DNA from: Pseudanabaena sp. M53BS1SP1A06MG
GTDB lineage: Bacteria; Cyanobacteriota; Cyanobacteriia; Pseudanabaenales; Pseudanabaenaceae
Assembly: GCA_020404105.1 (NCBI GenBank)
Contig: JADBWH010000004.1
Coordinates: forward strand, 1 to 51,907
Reading direction: 5' to 3'
Length of the DNA: 51,907 nt
Shown here: positions 17,753 to 24,357 of the stretch, piece by piece
Layout of the letters: each line of letters opens with the position of its first letter
How positions within the stretch are numbered: position 1 is the first letter of the stretch
Program-made: the position numbers and the translations under genes
Notes under the pieces: generated by a model
Told to the model about the DNA's origin: nothing
Database searches by the model: none
The model's input: the letters and a program-made list of their open reading frames with translations, nothing else

Positions 17753-17856
17753 CTGATGTTACGCGGAACAAATATCACCCTCACCCCCCTGCCCCCTCTC
17801 CCTTGATGGGTGAGGGGGCAGGGGTGAGGGTCTTAGAAACTTCCACGTAACATCAG
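17753..17856. repeat. Family H element with G-quadruplex motifs on both strands, copy 1
   Basis: Terminal inverted repeats CTGATGTTACG / CGTAACATCAG. The centre is a C-rich run (17778-17802) pairing with GGGTGAGGGGGCAGGGG (17808-17824) and on to 17830. Each half meets the G3+N1-7 quadruplex rule, one per strand. It abuts the family C element on its left. Confidence 0.88.
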
Positions 17857-17868
17857 TAATTAATTATA

Positions 17869-17968
17869 AGTAGCTCAACTTAATTAAAACCCAAACCAGA
17901 TTTTTGTTCCGCCCGCGTAGCGGGCGGAACAAAAATCTCGGTTTTTAGTTTACTTATGTCTAGCTGCT
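17869..17968. repeat. Family A element, copy 3
   Basis: TA-bounded (17867-17868, 17969-17970). The stem carries GATTTTTGTTCC / GGAACAAAAATC, a paired change relative to other copies. Confidence 0.9.
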
Positions 17969-18029
17969 TAAATCGGTAATAGATTGCTTTACTAGTTACT
18001 TATTTAGTGTGAACTAGAGGTAATTTAAA

Positions 18030-18415
18030 GTAGTTTTTGAGAGGATTTTTGTTAAGCAAAGCTTCTCTTAAAAACAGCAGATATTGCAGTTTTCAAATGA
18101 GTGTGGACTCATTTGAAAACAAAAACAATCATATTAAGGGATTTGAATTTTCATTTTACTTACGGCAAAATGAAAACCCCAATAAGTTGTATGATCCATA
18201 AGATAAACCCTAACTAATATTGTTAGTTAGGGTAATAGTCTACTGAGGCTTTTTGAATTACATATAGCGTTTTTCAATTAAGCGAGGTACATAGGTTTGT
18301 TTCCCCGAAAAAGGCGAGGAGACAAACCTGTACTTCACAAGACTAGTAAATGCTATAAATATTTCTGAAAATGCCACAAAGTGTCACTCTCAAAAATATT
18401 TCAGGATTTTAAGTA
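18030..18415. repeat. Further decayed miniature elements upstream of the cupin gene
   Basis: A hairpin at 18033-18077 (GTTTTTGAGAGGATTTTT / AAGCTTCTCTTAAAAAC); a degenerate family C element at about 18084-18177; a TA-bounded family F element at 18265-18355 (GGTTTGTTTCCC and GAGACAAACC arms); and a hairpin at 18357-18412 (AAATATTTCTGA / TCAAAAATATTTC) related to 6553-6603. No gene is seen in 17646-18452. Confidence 0.75.
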
Positions 18416-18452
18416 AACACAAAGTACTTAATGATTGATGGAGAAATAACTT

Positions 18453-18902
18453 ATGACCGCGATCGCTACTCAAGACAAAGACCTCGCTAGCGTGATGAAA
18501 AATGATGGAGTTGCTAAGGCAAACACCCATGACAGTATCAATCGCATCTTCAATCGTTTAGAAGACATTAAAAAAGAGATGGGTGAACCATCTTGGTCAG
18601 TGCGCCTCATTTACACCGATATGATGAGTGCTGTGATGATTTGCCAAAAGCCTGGTGAAAGCAATCGCACTCACTATCATGCCAATGAGGATGAATGGTG
18701 GGTAATCATGGAAGGTGAACTTGAGTGGGATGTAGATGGTTATGGAACCTATCACGCCAAAAAAGATGACATCGTTTTTGTTCCACGTAAGGTGATTCAT
18801 AATATCCGCGTTGTGGGTGATCAGCCATCGATTCGTCTAGCGATCGGTAAGCCCGATGTCAATCACATTTTTGTAGAAGATCACGTTTTTGCCCAAAATT
18901 AG
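18453..18902 (+). CDS. Cupin-domain protein
   Basis: 149 residues with a single cupin_2 barrel. The metal site reads THYHANEDEWWVIMEGELEW (His, His, Glu) with the distal His in KVIHNIRV; such sites usually bind Fe, Mn or Zn. It could be an isomerase, a dioxygenase relative or a binding protein. It is followed 14 bases later by an SDR oxidoreductase, so the two probably share a transcript and act on the same small molecule, but the substrate cannot be told. Confidence 0.85.
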   Translation: MTAIATQDKDLASVMKNDGVAKANTHDSINRIFNRLEDIKKEMGEPSWSVRLIYTDMMSAVMICQKPGESNRTHYHANEDEWWVIMEGELEWDVDGYGTYHAKKDDIVFVPRKVIHNIRVVGDQPSIRLAIGKPDVNHIFVEDHVFAQN

Positions 18903-18916
18903 TTGATGTAGCAATC

Positions 18917-19678
18917 ATGACCAAATTCCGTGACTTTCCCCAAGATTTCAAGGGAAAGGTAGCAATTATTACTGGTGCAAGTAGTGGTATTGGTCAAGCT
19001 GTGGCAGAAGCGATCGCAAATTGTGATGCTCATACCGTATTTATTTCTCGTAGTGGCGCAGAAGCGATCGCTTCTGCGCTCAATGCCGCAGATAAATCGG
19101 CTCTATCTCTGCCCTGTGATGTCACTGACGAGATTCAAGTTAAACAAGCGATCGCTACAGTTTTTGAGAGATATGGGCGCATTGATATCCTGATCAACAA
19201 TGCCGCCATCAATCAACTTGCCAAGATTGAAGATATTTCCCTTGAGGATTGGAATCGCGTCATGGCAACCAATCTCACCAGTCAGTTTCTGTGCTGTAAA
19301 TATGTAGTACCGATCATGAAGCAACAAAGAAATGGCAACATTATCAATGTTTCTTCGATCGCAGGGCATTTTAGAAGCAAAATATCAGGAATTCACTATG
19401 TTGCTTCCAAAGCTGGAGTGGTGGGCTTTACTAGACAGCTTGCTTACGAGCTAGCCCCCTTTCAAATTAATGTTAATGCGATTTGCCCCAGTCAAACCTA
19501 TACCCCAATGTTGGCAGCAACTTTGCCGCCAGAAGCTGAACAAAAATTGATTGATTCCATCCCCTTGGGCAGAATTGCTTCCATGGAGGAGCAGGTAAAT
19601 GTCATTCTATTTCTCGCATCACATCTATCCAGTTATATGACAGGTGCGATCATTGATGTCAATGGAGGACAATTCTAA
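18917..19678 (+). CDS. Short-chain dehydrogenase/reductase (SDR)
   Basis: 253-residue classical SDR, an NAD(P)-dependent oxidoreductase. The cofactor loop is ITGASSGIGQAV (about 18-29), followed by NNAA at 95-98 and the catalytic Ser147, Tyr161 and Lys165 (HYVASKAG). The C-terminus MTGAIIDVNGGQF is typical of FabG/glucose-dehydrogenase-like members. It lies 14 bases downstream of the cupin gene. The substrate is not inferable. Confidence 0.93.
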   Translation: MTKFRDFPQDFKGKVAIITGASSGIGQAVAEAIANCDAHTVFISRSGAEAIASALNAADKSALSLPCDVTDEIQVKQAIATVFERYGRIDILINNAAINQLAKIEDISLEDWNRVMATNLTSQFLCCKYVVPIMKQQRNGNIINVSSIAGHFRSKISGIHYVASKAGVVGFTRQLAYELAPFQINVNAICPSQTYTPMLAATLPPEAEQKLIDSIPLGRIASMEEQVNVILFLASHLSSYMTGAIIDVNGGQF

Positions 19679-19852
19679 TACAGCAATCCTAAATGGTTTT
19701 TCTCTGCCGAAGGAGTGAAATCAAGTCTGTACTTCACTATACTGGTAACTCCTATAAAGTCCAGATTGAAGCTTTCATTGTGATTCAGAGACAATGAAAA
19801 CCTCTACAGTTTGGCTTGGTAACTCTCACACTTAGTTTGTACGTATAATTCT
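19679..19852. repeat. Remnant palindromic sequence after the SDR gene
   Basis: Starts like family E (AGCAATCCTAAATGG) but continues like family F (GAGTGAAATCAAGTCTGTAC, then CTCCTATA), so it appears to be a recombined or decayed hybrid. A small hairpin (TTTCATTG...CAATGAAA) follows. Confidence 0.55.
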
Positions 19853-20875
19853 ATGTTTACATTAGAAAATCCCCTCGTCATGCTGTATGTGAGATTAATT
19901 GGATGGACTCTTTTGGGATATGTATTAGGAAAACTCCTACCCAATGTCTACATCAGCTATCTAGGCAAAGCTTTACTGTTTGTGGGAATTCCTATTGGAA
20001 TTGTTTCCTTTTTGCGTCAAGCTGATTTATCAGGATGGATTGTGATTGCACCAACGACGGCTTGGGTAGCAATTTTTGTAGGTGCAGGCTTGGCTTGGAT
20101 TTGGATCGATTTAGGTGTGAGTGATGAAAGGTTTCAGGCTTTATCTAGGGGGATCACATCTCGCGAAAAAACTGTTGAAGTAACATCTGGGACAAACACA
20201 ACCATCCAACAAGAAAGTGCATGGTCAGGACCAACTCAAGGCAGTTTTTTGCTTGCAATGACTTTAGGAAATACTGCTTTTATGGGATATCCTGTAAGTC
20301 TTGCCCTAGTGGAACCTCGTTATTTTGCATGGTCACTATTTTATGACCTAATTGGCTCAACGATCGCCGCCTATTCCGTTGGTATTGCTTTGGCAAGTCG
20401 TTTTGGCAGCACAGCTAACAACCAGCCGAAACCAAATCCACTTGTATCAATGGCAAAGACTCCAGCGTTATGGAGTTTACCCATCGGTGTTGGTATGCGA
20501 TTTGTCCCATTGCCAACAGTAATTACTTCGGGAATGAATGCGATCGCATGGACAACTGTTACCCTCTCACTCGTAATGATTGGGATGCAGCTTAGTCAGT
20601 TACAGACCCTCAAAAACATCAAAAAAGCACTCACTTGTCTATCAATCAAAATGCTACTCACCCCATTAGTGGTGGGTACTGGCTTGATGTTTTTTGGAGT
20701 TACAGGAGAACCTCGGCTAGCAATGGTCTTGCAAATGGCAATGCCTCCAGCCTTTTCTACCCTAGTTATAGCTCAAGCCTATAATCTTGACCGAGACCTG
20801 ACGGTTACGACCTTAGCCTTTGGTGTCGTGTTGCTGTTATTTACTATACCTATTTGGCTATGGTTATTTTCATAA
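19853..20875 (+). CDS. AEC (auxin efflux carrier) family transporter
   Basis: Integral membrane protein of 340 residues with about nine to ten hydrophobic segments in two halves split by a hydrophilic loop (about 95-125). Each half has the AEC style: LVMLYVRLIGWTLLGYVLGK at the N-terminus, and in the second half MVLQMAMPPAFSTLVIAQAY. Family members export auxin-like compounds in plants and carry malate or other organic anions in bacteria. It stands about 175 bp after the SDR gene. Substrate unknown. Confidence 0.85.
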   Translation: MFTLENPLVMLYVRLIGWTLLGYVLGKLLPNVYISYLGKALLFVGIPIGIVSFLRQADLSGWIVIAPTTAWVAIFVGAGLAWIWIDLGVSDERFQALSRGITSREKTVEVTSGTNTTIQQESAWSGPTQGSFLLAMTLGNTAFMGYPVSLALVEPRYFAWSLFYDLIGSTIAAYSVGIALASRFGSTANNQPKPNPLVSMAKTPALWSLPIGVGMRFVPLPTVITSGMNAIAWTTVTLSLVMIGMQLSQLQTLKNIKKALTCLSIKMLLTPLVVGTGLMFFGVTGEPRLAMVLQMAMPPAFSTLVIAQAYNLDRDLTVTTLAFGVVLLLFTIPIWLWLFS

Positions 20876-21071
20876 AGAATATGAGTTTAAATATTAAATT
20901 TAAGTCTACTTAAATTTAATTATCAATTCTATTTAAACATAAAAAATAAGTTGTCCAATATATTCAAGACATATTAAAAAAAAATTACTTAAATTGCTTA
21001 TAATCTTGCACTTAATGTCATATTATTTTTTTACATACTAAAGAAACAACCAAAAATTAGACAATTAATAC

Positions 21072-22004
21072 ATGAAACTACTGATTAGTACTTCTTCTTT
21101 CGATCTGCAAAGCAATCAGATTTTGCAAAAGCTTCAACAGCAAGGATTTGAGATTATTTTAAATCCCTATGGTAGGAGACTAAAAGAATCAGAACTTTTA
21201 GAATTACTCAGTGATGATGTTGTGGGCATGATTGCAGGTGTAGAACCAATCACACGTAATGTTCTCTCCTCAGCTAAGTCTCTCAAAATTATTTCACGAT
21301 GCGGAATTGGTACTGATAGCGTCGATCTCCACGCAGCAGCAGAAATGGGTATTCCCGTGCATATAACGCCTACAGCGCCAGTAATTGCAGTAGCGGAACT
21401 AGCAGTAAGTTTAATACTTGCTTCATTAAGACGAATTGCAGAAGCCGATCGCCAACTGCGGACAGGAACATGGAAGCCATTAATGGGAAGACTCATTGCA
21501 TCTCAAGTTATTGGCTTATTGGGTTATGGAAGAGTTGGTAATCGAGTGGGGCAACTTCTGAAAACTTTTGGAGCCAAAAGAGTTGCCTATGATATAGCTA
21601 GTAGTTCACTATTTGCTGATACTGTGAGTGTAGCATCACTAGATGAATTTCTGGCTATGGCAACTGTAGTGACAATTCATATTCCCTATAGCAAGGAAAA
21701 TCATCATTTAGTCGATCGCGACTTTATTAATAAGATGCAGGCAGGCAGTATTTTAATCAATACTTCGAGAGGGGGCATCATTGATGAAGAAGCTTTATAT
21801 GATGCGCTCGTATCAGGGCACTTAGCAGGAGCAGCCCTTGATGTCTTTGAAGAGGAACCCTACACTGGCAAGTTGGCAAGTCTTCCACAAGTTATTTTGA
21901 CTCCACATATGGGTTCCTATGCTAGGGAGGCGAGAACACTAATGGAAGAAGAATCTGCACAACATCTCTTTGATGGTCTTGTTGAGCTTGGTTTAGCGCA
22001 ATAA
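21072..22004 (+). CDS. D-2-hydroxyacid dehydrogenase, phosphoglycerate dehydrogenase-like
   Basis: 310 residues, NAD-dependent 2-hydroxyacid dehydrogenase fold. Motifs are SRCGIGTDSVDL near 77-88, the Rossmann loop GLLGYGRVGNRVGQ (about 151-164), NTSRGGIIDEEAL (catalytic Arg region about 230-240) and TPHMGSYARE (catalytic His). It lacks the C-terminal ACT domain of biosynthetic SerA, so it may oxidise another hydroxyacid. A terminator follows, and a HAD phosphatase gene lies just beyond. Confidence 0.88.
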   Translation: MKLLISTSSFDLQSNQILQKLQQQGFEIILNPYGRRLKESELLELLSDDVVGMIAGVEPITRNVLSSAKSLKIISRCGIGTDSVDLHAAAEMGIPVHITPTAPVIAVAELAVSLILASLRRIAEADRQLRTGTWKPLMGRLIASQVIGLLGYGRVGNRVGQLLKTFGAKRVAYDIASSSLFADTVSVASLDEFLAMATVVTIHIPYSKENHHLVDRDFINKMQAGSILINTSRGGIIDEEALYDALVSGHLAGAALDVFEEEPYTGKLASLPQVILTPHMGSYAREARTLMEEESAQHLFDGLVELGLAQ

Positions 22005-22036
22005 AAAAAGAGAGTGCCAAGCACTCTCTTTTTTTT
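22004..22036 (+). terminator. Rho-independent terminator after the dehydrogenase
   Basis: AAGAGAGTGC-CAA-GCACTCTCTT followed by eight T, directly at the stop codon. It separates the dehydrogenase from the HAD gene, whose earliest possible start (22037) would fall right on its edge. Confidence 0.92.
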
Positions 22037-22075
22037 GTGAGGAAATTTTTATACAAAAAATTTATGGAAAATACT

Positions 22076-22726
22076 ATGAAAAAATATGATGCGATTGTAT
22101 TTGATTTTGATGGAGTCATCGTTGAGTCAGTAGATGTCAAAACTAGAGCCTTTGCTGCTCTATATCAAGAATATGGAAAGCAAATAGTAAAGCAGGTCGT
22201 GGACTACCATCTTTTGAACAATGGCATATCGCGCTTTGAAAAATTTCGCTATTATCACGAATCCCTGCTGGGAAAGACATTAACGAAGGAGGAGGAGATA
22301 CAACTTGGCGATCGCTTTTCCCAATATGTTGAAAGTGCAGTAATAGCATCGCCCTATGTACTAGGAGCCGATGATTTTCTCGAAAAGTATTACCAATCAA
22401 TTCCTCTATTTGTTGCCTCTGGCACTCCTGATGAAGAACTGAAACGGATTGTGTCATTCCGTAACATGAACCATTACTTTGTCTCTGTATATGGTTCTCC
22501 TACCAAAAAAAGCGCTATTATTCAAAAGATTCTAACAAATCATGGGTTTAACCCTGATCGCGTGTTAATGGTTGGTGATGCGATCGCTGATTATGAAGGC
22601 GCGATCGGTGCAGGTGTAAAATTTATAGGCAGGGTGTTGCAATATCCGCAGACCTATCCCTTTAGCATAGAAACTGTTGTTTTGCCAGACTTAACACAGC
22701 TTGAAACTGCTATAAGTGGTGCCTAG
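22076..22726 (+). CDS. HAD-superfamily hydrolase (subfamily IA phosphatase)
   Basis: About 216 residues. Motif I is FDFDGVIVES (nucleophile and acid Asp), motif II ASGTPDEEL, motif III Lys in GSPTKKSAII, and motif IV MVGDAIADYEGAIGAG. Together they are a complete phosphoglycolate-phosphatase-like HAD enzyme. I prefer the ATG at 22076 (MKKYDAIVFDFDG); ATG 22064 or GTG 22037 would add 4 or 13 residues, the latter overlapping a terminator. Its partner upstream is the hydroxyacid dehydrogenase; an oxidation followed by dephosphorylation is possible but speculative. Confidence 0.88.
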   Translation: MKKYDAIVFDFDGVIVESVDVKTRAFAALYQEYGKQIVKQVVDYHLLNNGISRFEKFRYYHESLLGKTLTKEEEIQLGDRFSQYVESAVIASPYVLGADDFLEKYYQSIPLFVASGTPDEELKRIVSFRNMNHYFVSVYGSPTKKSAIIQKILTNHGFNPDRVLMVGDAIADYEGAIGAGVKFIGRVLQYPQTYPFSIETVVLPDLTQLETAISGA

Positions 22727-22734
22727 TTCTATCT

Positions 22735-22918
22735 ATATAGCAATCCTAGATGTTTTGAGGAAGTTCACACTTTCGGTGTGAACTTCCTCAAAATCCCAAA
22801 AATACGAATTATTTAGAATTGCTATAGCGTTTACCAGTCTGGTAAGGTACATAAGTTTATTTAACCCCCTTCGGCGGTGAAATAAACTTATGTACCTCAC
22901 TTGATTGAAAAACGCTAT
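22735..22918. repeat. Back-to-back family E and family F elements
   Basis: Family E spans 22737-22823 (TAGCAATCCTAGATGTTTT ... TTTAGAATTGCTA) with stem GAGGAAGTTCACAC. Family F starts immediately (22824-22917, TAGCGTTTACC ... GAAAAACGCTA) with stem GTACATAAGTTTATTT. The shared boundary TATAGC shows one inserted at the TA edge of the other. Confidence 0.85.
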
Positions 22919-22971
22919 AGCAATTTTTACTGAATTATTGTTTTGATTAATTCCTTAATCTTAAGAAATTT

Positions 22972-24348
22972 ATGCGTCGTCGTCAGTTTAACCAACTATC
23001 ACTATCTCTAGCAGGTCTGGGAATGGCGGCTTGTAGTGATTCCTCGGTCTTAAATTATCGACCTCAAACCAAAAATCCTAAATTTCGTGTCTGGTGGATT
23101 CAGAGCTTTTATCCTGCCGAAACTGAAGCACTTTCGCAGATTGTTGCTGAGTGGGAAAGAAATAATAACACTAAAGTAGAGATTACTTTTTATAACGATG
23201 GAGCAATTAATCGTGATACTGAAAATGCGCTAAACAATGGTAATCCCCCAGACATTCTATTTAGTAATACTGCTGAATTTGCTCTATATCCCAAATTAGC
23301 ATGGCAAAATAACTTAGTAGATGTAACTGATGTTGTTGAACCTGTCAAAGATTTATTTAGCCCGATCGCTCTCAAAGCAGTTTCCTATAAAAATGGAGTC
23401 ACTAATAAACGTAGTTATCACGCAGTCCCAATTGCTCAACTTGCGGCGGGAATTCATTATTGGCGCGATTTACTTGCTGATATGGGACTAGGTGATACGA
23501 GCATTCCGAGGGATTGGGATGGCTTTTGGAAGTTTTGGGAAACAGCCCAAGATCGCGCCAGAAGTAGGGGAAAAAAGGACATTTATGGCATTGGCTTACC
23601 CATGTCTCCAGACCCCACTAACACTGATACCATCTTTATGTTTGAACAGTTTCTGGAAGCCTACGGTGTGGATTTATTAGATGATAATGGTCAACTCCAA
23701 ATTGATATTCCTAACAATCGCGAAGGAATAATAGCTGCATTAACTAAGTATGCGGGATTTTATAAGAGTGGCTTTGTACCCCCTAAAGCGACTCAATGGA
23801 CAGACGCTGATAACAATCAGGTTTTTCTGAGCAAGAATTCATTTATGACCGCAAACCCAGGGTTATCTATCCCTGCTTCTCAACAGTTTGACTCGGTAGT
23901 TTATAACAAGAAATTAGTGACGACCGAATGGCCGCTTGCTCCTAGTGGTAAGCCACTGAACTATTTAGTTGCGGTGAAGCAGGCTGTTATTTTTGCAAGC
24001 TCTAATAATCAAGCTATGGCGAAGAGCTTATTGTCACATATCATCCAACCTAATAATTTGTTGACATATTTAAAAGGAGCAGGCGGGCGATATTTCCCAA
24101 CTATGCCAAAACTATTGGAAGATCCCTATTACAAAGACTCACAAGATCCACATATATTAACAGCAACGAAACAATTCCAAAACAATACCTCATTTTATAC
24201 AGCACAGAATCCTGCTTATGCAGGCGTTGGAGCAGACAAAATATGGGGTAAAGCTATCAAATTTGTGGCTCAGGGTAGTGCTACACCTGAACAAGCAGCG
24301 AATACAGCGATCGCACAAATTAAAGATATTTTTGCTAAGTGGAAATGA
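22972..24348 (+). CDS. Extracellular solute-binding lipoprotein, sugar ABC type (family 1)
   Basis: 458 residues. The N-terminus MRRRQFNQLSLSLAGLGMAA ends in a lipobox whose Cys is the lipidation site (GMAAC). The fold pattern follows maltose/multiple-sugar binding proteins: RVWWIQSFYPAETEALSQIV, NGNPPDILFSNTAEF, then YHAVPIAQLAAGIHYWRDLL. No sugar ABC permease or ATPase is nearby. Instead a hybrid histidine kinase starts 9 bases later, so the protein probably delivers a ligand signal to that sensor or is co-regulated with it. Ligand unknown. Confidence 0.9.
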   Translation: MRRRQFNQLSLSLAGLGMAACSDSSVLNYRPQTKNPKFRVWWIQSFYPAETEALSQIVAEWERNNNTKVEITFYNDGAINRDTENALNNGNPPDILFSNTAEFALYPKLAWQNNLVDVTDVVEPVKDLFSPIALKAVSYKNGVTNKRSYHAVPIAQLAAGIHYWRDLLADMGLGDTSIPRDWDGFWKFWETAQDRARSRGKKDIYGIGLPMSPDPTNTDTIFMFEQFLEAYGVDLLDDNGQLQIDIPNNREGIIAALTKYAGFYKSGFVPPKATQWTDADNNQVFLSKNSFMTANPGLSIPASQQFDSVVYNKKLVTTEWPLAPSGKPLNYLVAVKQAVIFASSNNQAMAKSLLSHIIQPNNLLTYLKGAGGRYFPTMPKLLEDPYYKDSQDPHILTATKQFQNNTSFYTAQNPAYAGVGADKIWGKAIKFVAQGSATPEQAANTAIAQIKDIFAKWK

Positions 24349-24357
24349 GGATAGAAA

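Noticed and set aside
18453-22726. Single operon from cupin to HAD phosphatase, as a biosynthetic cluster
   Set aside because: Gaps of about 175-200 bp, a repeat remnant and a strong terminator at 22004 break the run. Only cupin-SDR is convincingly co-transcribed.
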